Under the pieces are notes generated by a model that worked only from the letters and a program-made list of their open reading frames with translations, did no database searches and was not told the origin of the DNA. The position numbers and the translations under genes were made by a program. Shown piece after piece: positions 37,436 to 48,812 of a DNA stretch of 64,000 bases; the stretch's first letter is position 1, and each line of letters opens with the position of its first letter. The stretch comes from Metaphire vulgaris (Eukaryota > Annelida > Clitellata > Crassiclitellata > Megascolecidae): positions 4,641,451-4,705,450 of the forward strand of contig CM030866.1 in the NCBI GenBank assembly GCA_018105865.1. Direction: 5' to 3'.

Positions 37436-38270
37436 GGTCCTATCGGAACTGTCGGCGCTGTTTCTTAAAACCCGCTTAAAAGTCCGGGGTGGGGGCGAGG
37501 GCGAGATCGAGGTGAGAGGAGAAGGAGGAGGAGGAGGAGGAAGAGGAGGAGGAGGAGGAGGAGACGGTGCTAATCGAAAGCAAATAATTTTGTAAGAGCC
37601 CGAACGTAGAAAACGCTCGCTCGGCCAGAGTCAACGGGTGCAGAAATAGACCGCAGCAGCAGCGGCGCGACGACGCCGTCTAGCGGAGAAACGATTACGC
37701 GCCCAACGGGGATGATGGGGGTGCGGGTGGGTTGGGGGGGAGGAGGAGCGGGGGAGACGGGAAAGGTGAGCATCAATTAAAGTTTTTACCGACGGCCGAC
37801 GTCGAATCGTAAATTTCCTCCTCGCCACGGAGAGCTGGGATCGACTGGGTAAACTTCGATTCCGTCGATCGCATCGCGGACCCTTTCAGCGTACAGTGCC
37901 TGGGAGTCGGTTACTATTGTCGGCAGCCGATCAGATACGGAAATAGCGCCGACGAGGCTACCCAATATGTTCGGCCTTCAGGATATATGCGCTACAAAAA
38001 TTTAGGCATGTTGCTGGCCTGCTCGAGACAGATATACCGACATACATACATACATACAAAAATTTAGTCAATACACCTGACTGACTGACTTGCTGGACCG
38101 ACTGAACTGACTGACTGACGACTGACTGACAGACGACTGACTGACTGACTGACTGACTGACAAGACTGACTGACCGACTGACGACATACATGACTGACGG
38201 ACGACACGACTACTGACTGATACATACATACTGATACTGACTGACTGACACTGACTGACATACATACATA
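35548..38270. other. Non-coding stretch with GC-rich and purine-rich blocks
   Basis: A GC-rich unique block at 36840-37070, (GGA)n-rich tracts at 37107-37165 and 37510-37563, and (GT)n at 37396-37434. No domain was recognised in any open frame here. The GC-rich block could be regulatory. Confidence 0.45.
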
Positions 38271-38273
38271 TAT

Positions 38274-38590
38274 ACATGACTACTGACTGACTGACACTGA
38301 CTGACTGACTGACTGACTGACTGACTGACTGACTGACTGACTGACTGACTGACTGACTGACTGACTGACTGACTGACTGACTGACTGACTGACTGACTGA
38401 CTGACTGACTGACTGACTGACTGACTGACTGACTGACTGACTGACTGACTGACTGACTGACTGACTGACTGACTGACTGACTGACTGACTGACTGACTGA
38501 CTGACTGACTGACTGACTGACTGACTGACTGACTGACTGACTGACTGACTGACTGACTGACTGACTGACTGACTGACTGGCTGACTGACT
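38274..38590. repeat. (ACTG)n array, about 300 bp
   Basis: A near-perfect tetranucleotide array of roughly 70 units preceded (38080-38270) by a degenerating version mixed with ACAT. Each frame reads as a repeating peptide, so the long open frames are artefacts. Confidence 0.98.
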
Positions 38591-38974
38591 TCATTGTTGA
38601 TTCAACATTTTCTGTTAATTGAATTTGCAATATGCTGTCTCGAATGTGTTTCGTGGCCTACGGAACGCTATTATCAGAAGCAATTAATATTTCATCTGGA
38701 AAAACAAGAGTAGGTATAGAAATTCCGCCTGTTCACATCGCATCTATTTGCTTATTTACTTATTTAAGAGCATTGTGTGTGTGCGTGTGTGTGTGCGTGT
38801 GTGCGTGAGTTTTGAATTCGATGCATTCGAGCGATCGTCGATATAATAACACGTGATAACGAAGAGGAAAAGAATAATTATTGGCAAATGTAAATAAAAT
38901 ACTATCCATTAAGTTTTGAAAGGATATAATATTATGTAGCATTTAGAAAGCTTCGTTTGAACAGGCTTTAGAGC

Positions 38975-39103
38975 CAGGGACGTTGCTAGGCCACCTAAAT
39001 AAATTCAAGTCCAAATGGCGTTGCGGGCTCAAAAGGAAAGGAGGGGAGTGAATCTTGGGCTTCAACCCTCCCCCCTAACCATAAAATCATGGCTACATCC
39101 CTG
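38975..39103. mobile_element. hAT-type MITE, 129 bp
   Basis: It starts CAGGGACGTTGCTAGGCC and ends GGCTACATCCCTG. Perfect 8-bp duplications TTTAGAGC flank it (38967-38974, 39104-39111). Confidence 0.88.
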
Positions 39104-39636
39104 TTTAGAGCAACAGTAAAATGCCAGACCGTTATCAAGTTTATCTTATCCCAGAATGTTAGAAAAGGGCCTATCCCCTGAATGGCAAAAAGGGTCTATC
39201 TGATTCCAGAGCGTGTTAATAGTTTGGATTAAGACATTAAATTTTTAAGTATTTATTTCTTAGTTTTCTGTAAAAGAAACTTGAACCCGCTGGCCATCTA
39301 GCGAGTATATTTGTGACATTCACAGACACTTGTTTGAAGCATAAATGCAAAAAAAACGTTGAAAAAATAATAATAACGTTAAAAACATTACAGAAATCTA
39401 AAAAACGTTAAAAACGAAGAACACGTGAGAGAAATAAAAAACGTAAAAACGTTTATTACATCTATGTTTTGAATACTAGAAATTGAAGAAATGAAATCTA
39501 AACCTGAAATGTGAAGCAACATCAGTTCACAGGTTACAATGTAGGCTACCTGCGGCGCCTCTTTTTATATACCGGTAAGCGATTCGGTCCTATTGATCGT
39601 CTATAGGTAACGTTGCACTTTACCTATGTGTAAATA

Positions 39637-40027
39637 TAGGGTTGCCAACTTTGACAAATTGCTATAAAGGACACCCGGTGCGGAAAACCCTTGGTGTCAC
39701 CCGGTGCGGGGGAAAAGGGTTAACTTCCTTCTGAAGTGCGGTGGCAGACAAGCAAAAAAGGTAATCTCCCTCCTTCTGAAATGGGGTGACAAGCAAAAAA
39801 AAGAAAATTTCTATTGAAATGTGTGGTTTCATGACTTGATTTTTGAAATAAAGGACAAACCATGGTCCTTTATAAAAGCGATAAAGGACAAGGGCTCAGA
39901 GGTGCTTTAACCCCTTAACTGGGGAATAAATCTGTAACTCAATGTAAACTGGACGGCTATGAGCCGTCGCGCCCGGTTAAGGGGTTAAAGGACTGTCCTT
40001 TGAAATAAAGGACGGTTGGCAACCCTA
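39637..40027. mobile_element. hAT-type MITE TAGGGTTGCCAAC, host of a TTAA mini-MITE
   Basis: A perfect 13-bp inverted repeat TAGGGTTGCCAAC at both ends. Perfect 8-bp duplications TGTAAATA flank it (39629-39636, 40028-40035). It carries two A-run motifs (about 39746 and 39788). A TTAA-bounded element sits inside at 39907-39988. Confidence 0.94.
39907..39988 (-). mobile_element. TTAA-bounded mini-MITE (copy 5), nested
   Basis: TTAACCCCTTAAC and GGTTAAGGGGTTAA ends with a diverged core, inserted in the hAT element at 39637-40027. Confidence 0.8.
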
Positions 40028-40219
40028 TGTAAATAACATAAAAGCAACGAAAGTCTGCAGTGAGACGTTTTTACAAAAATTGCACCTGGTACTTACAGTA
40101 TGCACTATGCACCAGTCGTAAAAATTTGATTTTTCACATTTTTTTCGAACACTTCTGCTCTACTTTTCGAATACTTCTGTTCTAAACAAAATGCTGCATC
40201 TAAACACTTGCAAATCCTT

Positions 40220-40328
40220 CTCATTCATTCATTCATTCATTCATTCATTCATTCGTTCGTTCATTCATTCATTCATTCATTCATTCATTCATTCATTCAT
40301 TCATTCATTCATTCATTCATTCATTCAT
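40220..40328. repeat. (ATTC)n microsatellite
   Basis: A tetranucleotide array of about 27 units. Confidence 0.97.
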
Positions 40329-40741
40329 CAAATCTCGCGAGGAAGCGAACCCTAACAAATGAGAGGTAAAATATTTGTTTCTCGTCAGAGGATCAATCTA
40401 TTTCCACTATTGTTCGGCAGGTGGCAGCACGCGTCGATTAGAGCATTGTAACGACCTTCGTAATCGTTAGTTGCCGTTTTCTTCATCGTTTTCTGTATTT
40501 CACGGTCCTATTCACATCTTTCTATGATATTCTTTTAATTTCTTCTTCTTGTTTCCTCACTTTTGTATTTTACCTACAAAAGCACTAAAGCTGGAAACGA
40601 ATAAATGAATATTAGAAAATGTATCAGCGTAGTTACAAGGGGTCACGTGGAGAGGGGTTTATTCGGTTTAGAAAGGTCGTAGTTACTAGTTATTGTGCAA
40701 ACCAGATGTAATTTTTTTCGTGGGACGGGGTAGGGCTCGGG

Positions 40742-40773
40742 CAGGGGCGTAGCGACCGGGGGGTTATATCGGT

Positions 40774-40809
<36 letters not shown>

Positions 40810-40931
40810 CTCCCAAAAAATCAGATTAACCTAAAAATTTTAATGTGTTTTTTAAGATTTTCAAAGTTTTTAAAGATTTATTACCCCCAGTCACATTATA
40901 CCCCCAAATCAAATTCCTGGCTACGCCCCTG
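40742..40931. mobile_element. hAT MITE, CAGGGGCGTAGCC family (inverted copy)
   Basis: It starts CAGGGGCGTAGCGACCGGGG and ends CCTGGCTACGCCCCTG. The flanks GGCTCGGG and GGCTCGAG match at 7 of 8 bases. It contains a (TA)n tract. Confidence 0.87.
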
Positions 40932-41390
40932 GGCTCGAGTGATTAGCGACGTGATATAGTTTCAATGTATCTAGGATGTAACAATTTTTTAACATAACAT
41001 AACATCATCATTTTTATTATTTCCAAAGCATAAAAATCATTGAAAGTTGCATAATAAGATAACAACATCTGTAGAAGAACTGAATACTAACATTTGTAGA
41101 AGAATTTAATTATAATTATTATTATTACAATAATAGATTATTATAATATAATAGTATTTAATATAACATCCGTAGAACTTAATTATTTTACAATTAAAAT
41201 GAAATAGGTGAAAGTTTGAAATATATCACAATTAAAATATTTATTGCAATATCTGTATTTCATTCTCTTTCAGTCCATAAGCTCTGTAAAATAGGATGTA
41301 TGCAATTAATTAATTAAGTAAGTAAGTACGTAAGTGGTTCGCGTGCCCTTTGCCCGGTTCCCCTGGTGAAATGGAATAAGAATTTAGGAT
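40932..41390. other. AT-rich non-coding stretch
   Basis: Low-complexity AT-rich DNA with short (TTA) and (AAGT) units. I see nothing assignable. Confidence 0.5.
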
Positions 41391-42039
41391 TTTCTCCACT
41401 TGTTCGTTTTCTGGCGATTGTAGCCGAGTACACCTCGTTCCTAAAAAAGCGTTCGCGTCCTCAGATGCCCCGTTGTTGGCTATCTCGTTCGCCGCTCGCT
41501 TCCTAATGACGATTGGTCTTTTCTAAGCGCTGCTATCGACGAAGAAACCGTCGTCACGCCGTCTAGCGACCGTTTCTCTCGGCTCCGCTGCTCCTTCGAC
41601 GTCTCGGATTTCTTAAATCTATGGTGATTGCGACGGGGGTTTCTGATCTCTGGGGACGACGCCGGCGAATGGCGATTCAGCGGCTCGTCTGTGGACACGC
41701 CAGAGGTTTCCGATAAGGCTAGCTTAGCCTTGCTTCCGCTACTATTCGCGGCTCGGTCAATCGATCCGGAGGAGCGGAATTTTTATAGCGCCACGTGTTC
41801 GCCAGGCCGTAGAGTGGCCACGTCTCTATTCGCTAGAGGTCGCCGACGAAAATAGACGGAAATGGCCGGGAAAACAAAACGGTAATTTATCAGGAGAGGT
41901 TTCAGGCCTAGAACTTACGTTGAATCGCCATCTCTGTGCTTTTCGTACGATGCCGACACAAAGCCGGAAACTGTGAAAACTTGTATTCCTGTCGTCGAGA
42001 GTTTCAGTCAAAAGACGGCGATTTCAAAATGGAAACAAT
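41391..42039 (-). promoter_or_regulatory. CpG-containing block, candidate promoter and first-exon region of the receptor
   Basis: Unique sequence with far more CG dinucleotides than its flanks, including a strong minus-strand donor (GTAAGTTC) just after a short ATG-initiated frame. The 72-codon minus-strand frame at 41480-41698 (Ser/Arg-rich) has no recognisable domain. Promoter status is inferred from composition only. Confidence 0.3.
41919..41931 (-). CDS. Candidate first coding exon of the nuclear receptor
   Basis: Minus-strand ATG GCG ATT CAA C followed by GTAAGT. The 13-base coding piece ends in phase 1. Joined to the exon at 6461 it gives M-A-I-Q-R and then the I-R-I-A-D-N-G start of that exon without a frame break. 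An in-frame TGA lies upstream with no other ATG between, so this would be the first start codon. The cost is an intron of about 35 kb. A phase match alone has one chance in three of being accidental. Confidence 0.35.
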
Positions 42040-42221
42040 CAGGGTTATTTCTAGGATTATCAATTTGGGGGGGAGGGCGTCGGTAAATTATGGGGGTCCC
42101 CTGCCAAAAAGTCTGACAAGCAAAAAAAGGTCATCGCATAGCCGAAATAAATTGGGGGTGTCGGTCTCAAATTGGGGGGGCTGTCGGGGTGAGGGTGTTA
42201 GGGGGTGTAAAAATATCCCTG
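42040..42221. mobile_element. hAT MITE, CAGGGTTATTTCTAGG family (copy 4)
   Basis: It starts CAGGGTTATTTCTAGGATTA and ends AAAAATATCCCTG. Perfect 8-bp duplications GAAACAAT flank it (42032-42039, 42222-42229). The A-run motif is at 42114-42135. Confidence 0.94.
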
Positions 42222-42361
42222 GAAACAATGGATGGACGTTATGGAGAAACAAAAACTTAACCATAAAGCCAAAGCTGTGTAATGCATTAGGTAATACCAC
42301 AAATTTTATATGAATTGGAAAGCCTGGGTAATAAAAAAAAAAGAAGAAAAAATCTAATGAT

Positions 42362-42735
42362 CGCAGAGATGAGCTGTCTAAGAGGAATAATGTGAATAAG
42401 CAAATATCAGAAATATTGAGAAATGAAGACAGCCAACGGACAGGAGCCACAGAAACAATCATCGATAAAGCAAGCAAAAGAAGATTAACTTGGTTTGGAC
42501 ATGTTCAAAGGATGGATAACAATAGATGGGTCTACAAAGCACTGCATACGCACAAAGTAGAAGGAGACAGAGGGTGAGGAAGACCGAGAAAGAGATGGAT
42601 GGATAACATCGAGGAGGATCTGGAAAGAAAGAACATAGCAATTGTAGAAGGGTGCAGATTGGCGCAAGACAGAGCAAAGTGGAAATGTTGCGTATCGAAC
42701 TGTTGCCGCCATGCAGGCAGAAAGTGAAAAAGAAG
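42362..42735 (+). pseudogene. 5'-truncated LINE: C-terminal end of a reverse-transcriptase ORF
   Basis: The plus-strand frame reads RRLTWFGHVQRMDNNRW, then after an in-frame TGA GRPRKRWMDNIEEDL and RLAQDRAKWK. This is the conserved tail found after the reverse transcriptase domain in many non-LTR retrotransposons (WFGHV-RMD ... GRP--RW ... A-DR--W). The TGA replaces a likely Arg codon. A (GAT)n array follows directly (42736-42804), as is usual at LINE 3' ends. The start is arbitrary because the 5' part is missing. Confidence 0.85.
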
Positions 42736-42772
42736 AAGATGATGATGATGGTGATGATGATGATGATGGTGG

Positions 42773-42806
<34 letters not shown>

Positions 42807-42848
42807 TGTACGGTTCCGTGTGATGCGCTGCATTATTGAGTGGCAATT

Positions 42849-42923
42849 GTTATAACGTACCTCGGATATAACGTACTCAATTTTACAGACCCACTAAGTA
42901 TACGTTATAGCGAGGTTCTACTG
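42849..42923. mobile_element. pogo/Tigger-like MITE, right-end fragment (copy 3)
   Basis: It matches the right half of the family (ATAACGTACCTCGGATATAA ... GAGGTTCTACTG, then TA). The left end is absent. Confidence 0.8.
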
Positions 42924-43012
42924 TAGTTACACCGGATCACGTGACATGCCAATCGCCATTGTGACTCACGCCGTTGCTAGGCAACACTGAATTCTCGGCG
43001 TCGGCCGGATCG

Positions 43013-43014
<2 letters not shown>

Positions 43015-43075
<61 letters not shown>
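43015..43075. repeat. (TA)n microsatellite
   Basis: About 30 TA units immediately before a GC-rich block. Confidence 0.97.
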
Positions 43076-43079
<4 letters not shown>

Positions 43080-43083
43080 CGCG

Positions 43084-43528
43084 TTGCATTTTTATGTAGC
43101 GCTGTTTATTAATGGGCGGAGTGGGGATCGTCTGCCCAGCCCGGCCTCCTGCGCCGAAGCTCCCCCCCCCCTACCATCGGTCGGTGGAACATCGCTCTGC
43201 ATGGCTGGAGCCGGAGCCTGGATGGATGGAAGCGATCACCTATGCTCCGCCCGGATCTCTCATCCCTCTCCCCTCCTCCTCCTCCTCCTCCTCCGCCTCC
43301 TTCTCCTCCTCCCCCCTCTTCCGTCGGTTGATCCTCTGTCTTGTAGTCGTCGTCGTCGTCGTAGGGTCTTGGAGCGAGGAATTAGCTAAAGCATCCTCAT
43401 CTGGCGATCGCGAGGAGAAGAGAAGAGAGGATCTTCCTCTTAATCTTTGTTCTTCTTCGCCTCCTCCTCCTCCTCCTCCTCCTCTTCTTCCTTCTCCATT
43501 TTCGACTTTCGTTGGATGTTGTCAAAGG
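43084..43528 (+). promoter_or_regulatory. GC-rich block ending in a splice donor; candidate non-coding first exon
   Basis: A GC-rich, pyrimidine-rich block with (CCT)n and (CGT)n runs ends GTTGTCAAAG followed by GTAGGA, a reasonable donor. It could be a 5' UTR exon of the downstream plus-strand gene. No protein domain is encoded and no transcript evidence is available here. Confidence 0.25.
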
Positions 43529-44412
43529 TAGGAGCTTTATTATCCCACTGAAGAACAGTTTTAAACTTCGATCAGCGGTTATTAAGCGATTCAATGTGCT
43601 TCCATGATTATCTCTGCACAATAAATAGGAATTAATGTAGCGCCTTTTCTGCTTCGTTAGAGACCCTCTCCTCTGTCTCTGTCTCTACTTTTCTTTTCTT
43701 TTTATTTCAGGCATGTTTTCTAAAAAGTTTCACAGTTTTTTCTATCCCAATTGTTACTTGTTTGATCGCTTTTATGAATAATTTCTGTCCATGGAAAGCA
43801 GTTTGCCGTGGCAAGTGGGACGCGATAGCCTCCACAGGAAACCGGGGGGGGGGGCCCTGTGCTAGACCCAAGATCTGGGGTCTCAATGAGCCCCCTCCCC
43901 CCCAATAGATCCAAATGGTATTGACACAAAAATATTTCCCAAGTTGTACCATGGTTCCTAAGAATAACGGCAAAAACGACTGCCGAATAAGAGCACGGTT
44001 CGATGAATGCGGGTTGTGCGATCACGTGACGTCTACGTAAACCCGAAATGTCCGTAACTCGTTCTCGAATGTTTTACGAGAAGCAATTTGACCGTCTGTC
44101 AAGGCTTCTTCGGCTGGTCTTCCACTGGTTCTGCTGATTTTCTTACTTACTTGTCTGGTTCAAAAGGAAGTCGTAAGCTGTCTGCACCCGGTGCGTTATG
44201 AATTATTAGCAACTCTTCATCGTCGTTGAAACGACACCGGATGCAGTACGCAAATGAATATTCTCATCGCGCAGATGGGTCGAATAATATTCTCGGCATG
44301 TGAATTGATCATTGGTCAAACATGGAATGTACTCTCTGACCCGAGCACGTGACAGGGAGTCGATATGACAAAACACGGTTGACAGTGACGCACTATCATT
44401 AGACAAATAAAC

Positions 44413-44504
<92 letters not shown>

Positions 44505-44754
44505 ATGCGACTAGAAGGCTTCCAATTGAATTATAATATTATAGACTCTTAAATTAACAGAAATTCTGCGATTCGTTAGAAATTGTCTGTAAATAATTTC
44601 CCAGATCTAAAGTAAAAATCGATTTCCAGGAGACAGATTTTGCAATTTCCGGAAGGCTTAGACTTTTTGGCACGCCTTCTACGTTTCCGCAGTTTGCCAG
44701 CTTCTCTTATCGAACCCTATTTCACTGATAATATTTGCTGGGCAATTTTTTTTA

Positions 44755-44846
<92 letters not shown>

Positions 44847-45180
44847 GCAAGACATCCGAGCTTTTGTTTCGAGGCTTGATTTCGCGTTCGGCCGCTAGGT
44901 GCACGGCAGGCGTTCTACATAAATCGAACGGTATCTTCTATATCGATTGGTGCCAAACTGATCGATATAGATGCGGCGGCAGCTGAGAGGAGCTGGAGCC
45001 GATGATGCTACAGATGGCACCACGATGATGGCTGCGATGAGAAGTAGAGGGTGCGGAGGGTGGGGAGGTGGGGAGGGTGGGGAGGAGCAGAAGTGAGAGC
45101 GGAACAGGAAGTGTTCTCTGGGCATGCGCAGAGGTGTCGTTTGTTTAAGATAGACTGTACCGATATGGTTGTCGCTGCCA
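43529..45180. other. Non-coding stretch with microsatellites
   Basis: (TA)n then (GA)n at 44416-44502, and TCTG/(TC)n at 44755-44840. The remainder is unique, without recognised exons. Confidence 0.5.
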
Positions 45181-45187
45181 GTTATAT

Positions 45188-45418
45188 AGCAGAGGGAGAA
45201 GGAGAGGAAGCAGAGGGAGAAGGAGAGGGAGCAGAGGGAGAAGGAGAGAGGGAGCAGAGGGAGAAAGAGAAAGAGCAGAGGGAGAAAGAGAGGGAGCAGA
45301 GGGAGAAGGAGAGAGGGAGCAGAGGGAGAAAGAGAGGGAGCAGAGGGAGAAGGAGAGAGGGAGAAGGAGAGGGAGCAGAGGGAGAAGGAGAGGGAGCAGA
45401 GGGAGAAGGAGATGGGGT
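45188..45418. repeat. Purine-strand minisatellite
   Basis: About 230 bp of GAGGGAGAAGGAGAGGGAGC-like units of roughly 18-24 bp, all purines on the plus strand. Read as protein it gives Glu/Gly repeats, which I regard as artefact. Confidence 0.92.
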
Positions 45419-45899
45419 AGGGCGGGGAAAGGGAGTGGTCGGTAAAACTGTCTTCGTATGTCCAGCTGCTGCTGCTGCTGCTGCAAATGATGGAGATATG
45501 TCTATAGTTGATGACGTCATCTGATGCCCGAACTCTTTCTACTGAACCAACTCAACCGCTATTGTCGTCGTTGTCGTTGTTGTTGTTGTTTTAGTCACTG
45601 CGATCGTAATCATAGTTTGTCGTCGTCGTCGTTATCAGCAAAGAAAAAAAATCTACTCATTTTCTCAATAAATACACTTCGATTATGGAACGCGTCAGAA
45701 TACAGGCGCGACGCAATGGCGCGTCGATCGCAGATGTCCTCTCTTGTCTCGCAAATATGCGTGACGTCGCGCCGATGACGCAATCGCTACGTCATCACCA
45801 CTGCGTCACGCCTGACCGATGACGGAGACCGTCTGTTGGTCAAGACGAGTGACGAAAAACGCAAAAAATGACGAAGCGCCTTCACAAAAACGAAGGAAT

Positions 45900-46040
45900 G
45901 GAAAGGGAAAAAGAAAGGGAAAAGGAAAGGGAAAAGGAAAGGGAAAAGGAAAGGGAAAAGGAAAGGGAAAAGGAAAGGGAAAAGGAAAGGGAAAAGGAAA
46001 GGGAAAAGGAAAGGGAAAAGGAAAGGGAAAAGGAAAGGGA
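45900..46040. repeat. 12-bp tandem repeat GGAAAAGGAAAG
   Basis: Around eleven near-identical 12-bp units, purines only on the plus strand. It is followed by TCTG/TGCC repeats at 46112-46175. Confidence 0.95.
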
Positions 46041-46320
46041 CGCGAACTTTGGGTGCTGGGAAAATTTCGACAATTTTCGGCGAATATTCAAACCCCGTTC
46101 TCACCTGTTGCGTGTCTGCCTGTCTGTCTGCCTGTCTGCCTGTCTGTCTGCCTGTCTGCCTGTCTGTCTGTCTGGCTTAGAACTCTTGATTTATAAGAGA
46201 TGTAAGAGATGGTGAGTAAATTTTGGAATTGTATGGTCCAGAGGTTACTGGCATTCGCTATATAGAAATAGGCAGACATTGTAACATATTAAAACTTAGC
46301 AAGATTTAAAGTGGCTTAGA

Positions 46321-46445
46321 AGGCATTACTGCATGTGTGAAAGCCACTAGGGGCACTAACGGGGCATGAATCCGCTCCGTCAGCCTGACGCTCCAGCACG
46401 TAACCCACTCTGCCATCTTCCGCCCCCAAGAAAGAAGAAAGAAAT
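46321..46445 (-). repeat. Possible tRNA-derived SINE fragment
   Basis: On the minus strand, GATGGCAGAGTGGGTTACGTG resembles an A box and GGATTCATGCCCC a B box, followed by sequence running to TGCAGTAATG. It looks like a degenerate tRNA-related repeat rather than a working tRNA, because no clean cloverleaf can be drawn. Confidence 0.4.
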
Positions 46446-46556
46446 ATTTCTAACGACAATGGCTATTATCGCCATGGCGACGCGTTATCACGTGATTGAA
46501 TGTCTGTCGTGGTCGGATATAAGCCGTTGAAAATTCGCTAAGTCTTTGATAGAGTT

Positions 46557-46776
46557 CATGGGCGCCCACAGAAATTTTTCCAGGGGGCAAAACAGAATGG
46601 TAGCGGTTGCGCCACATAAATTTTTCCAGAAAGTGCAAAAAACATTTTAATTAACACAATGATCACAGTTAATATTTTAGCAATGTTTTCAAACTTCAAT
46701 GTGAAATATTGGTATTTGCATTTTCCAGAGGAGGGAGGCAAGTGCCCCCTCTTGCCCTAATGTGCGGTCGCCCGTG
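46557..46776. mobile_element. hAT-type MITE CATGGGCGCCCAC family (copy 2)
   Basis: It starts CATGGGCGCCCACAGAAATT and ends GCGGTCGCCCGTG. The interior (ACTTCAATGTGAAATATTGG) matches copy 1. The flanks match at 6 of 8 bases. Confidence 0.8.
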
Positions 46777-46859
46777 GTCGAGTTAGGTTAAAGTTTGATC
46801 CTGGGTTACATGCACTAGCATGCTCTTCCTTAATAACGCGTCCAAAGTTTGAACGCCGT

Positions 46860-47640
46860 CGCCATGGCGACGACGCGTTGTCACGTGATTGAAATCTTTT
46901 CTAAATAGAATTAGTTCGGCGACTGATGCGTCGTTGTCTGTTTTACGCGAATCGCAGTCCGTCGGTCAGACGTAAATCCCGTCCCATTGACATCGAAATT
47001 CGATTCGAAGCGCTGTGTAATCGATCGATTATTTACACAATGCACGACCGAAAGTCGGAAGGTAATTAGTATCGAACTTACAATAAATCTATCGACTAAT
47101 CGATGCGAGAGTGAGAGAGAGAGAAAAAAACTCGGCGTTCTTTTGCCCGGGTCTTGTCTGCGGATGAGCCGCCGAGGACGAGGAACCGCGAGGAGGAGAG
47201 AGACAAAGGCGGCGGGCGGCGGCGGCGGCGGAGAGGAAGATAGGGAGCGAGGGAGGACGGGGGGGGGGAGGTAGAAGAGAGGCAGGGAGGCGTCGACAAA
47301 CGTGCCTAATGTTTCTGCTCCTCAATTTATTGCGTCGAATCGTCATTAAAGCTGTTGCTGACGACGGTGGATTGGAGATGGGGATCGGGGAGGGGGGGGT
47401 GATGGGGGAGGAGGAGTAGGGGAGAGGAGATGGTACTCTTTCAAGTGTGGCTCGTCATAGCTTGATGGTCTGTCGTGCGTGCGTGCGTCCGTCGTGCAAT
47501 TGCGCTCATAAACCGGTCGTCCGGAATTCATTGTTCCGGTTTTTCGTCCGATCAATTGCTCGCCGCTCCGGCCGCCGATTATTCGCGCCGCCCCGAAAAG
47601 CGCCGTCTATGTATGTATATCGATCCGATATATGACGTCA
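46860..47640. promoter_or_regulatory. CpG- and purine-rich block, candidate regulatory region
   Basis: Rich in CG dinucleotides and GGC/GAG tracts (GGCGGCGGCGGCGG at about 47218). It lies upstream of the first candidate exons of the plus-strand RNA-binding protein gene. Composition only; no TATA or initiator can be fixed. Confidence 0.3.
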
Positions 47641-47708
47641 CTCCTTTCTCTACCCACCTCACCTCAACGCAAAAAAGCGACAACCGTTTTCAATAGACTA
47701 CGGTTCCA

Positions 47709-48043
<335 letters not shown>

Positions 48044-48141
48044 GCCTGCCTGCCTGCCTGTTTGTCTGTCTGTCTTTCTCAATGACTGTCTCGAATACTG
48101 TAGATTACGATAATATTTCAGCTATTTATATTGCTATCCTG

Positions 48142-48328
48142 CAGTGGCGGCTCTAGGATTTGGCAAGTGGGGGGGCCGTTGGGGTGGCAACTTCTAATCA
48201 TGGGGCCAACCATTTGTTGTTTAATGTATGTAGCATTAAGTATAGGGTCCCAACTGGAGGGGCCACTGGGGGGCAGGTACTCAATAGGGGGCACGGGCCC
48301 CCCTGAGCCCCCGGTGGAGCCGCCACTG
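48142..48328. mobile_element. hAT MITE, CAGTGGCGGCTCC family (copy 4)
   Basis: It starts CAGTGGCGGCTCTAGG and ends GGTGGAGCCGCCACTG. Perfect 8-bp duplications CTATCCTG flank it (48134-48141, 48329-48336). Confidence 0.94.
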
Positions 48329-48486
48329 CTATCCTGCAAATTCTATTTTCAGCATTTCTGCTATAGCCACTGCCGTTAATTCTACAACCGGAATATTACA
48401 TTCGAATTTAGCGACGAAATAATAAAATCGACGAAAAGTAATTAAAAAAGGTAATCTATTTAGGAAATGTTTCGTCTCTGTTGCAG

Positions 48487-48555
48487 CTCCCGAACATGAG
48501 TCTCTATTGGATATGCATGGGAAATGAAAACATACAGCCAGTCATCCAACCACTG
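48487..48555 (+). CDS. Candidate upstream exon of the TIA-1-like gene
   Basis: Bounded by TTGCAG and GTAAGT. It is 69 bases, open in phase 0, and encodes LPNMSLYWICMGNENIQPVI and then QPL. It contains an ATG at 48496 that could start translation. It has no recognisable domain and is not the conserved RRM1. It belongs with the next candidate and with 53021-53069 because all three are phase 0 at the joining ends. It may be an alternative first coding exon, or a chance open frame between good splice signals. Confidence 0.4.
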
Positions 48556-48569
48556 GTAAGTAGTAATGA

Positions 48570-48763
48570 TGACGACGACGACAGATGATGATGATGATGA
48601 TTGCTGGAGTTATACTGCTCCATTAAAATTAGACGTTCTAATTCTAACGTTGTAATCGTCATCATCACCACCACAATGGATTACATCTATGAAACAAAAC
48701 AAAGACAACAGCAGAGACAACGGCATCATCATCATCATCATCATGTCGTCGTCATCATCATCG

Positions 48764-48798
<35 letters not shown>

Positions 48799-48800
48799 GG
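48570..48800. repeat. (GAT)n and (ATC)n arrays
   Basis: GAT units at 48570-48600 and ATC units at 48723-48798, in opposite orientation around a short unique stretch. Confidence 0.92.
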
Positions 48801-48812
48801 CGGCAGCAACTA

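Noticed and set aside
38280..38630. Long open frame encoding a Ser-Gln-Ser-Val repeat
   Set aside because: It is the ACTG tetranucleotide array read as protein. All frames lack stops because of the unit sequence.
41480..41698. Ser/Arg-rich minus-strand frame of 72 codons
   Set aside because: No domain and no donor at its end. Kept only as part of the CpG-rich block.
42088..42846. Minus-strand frames of 100-130 codons over the LINE fragment
   Set aside because: Antisense to the LINE tail and a GAT repeat; they read as poly-His or poly-Ile.
45051..45524. Glu/Gly-rich 157-codon frame
   Set aside because: It coincides with the purine minisatellite, and the reverse strand is open too.
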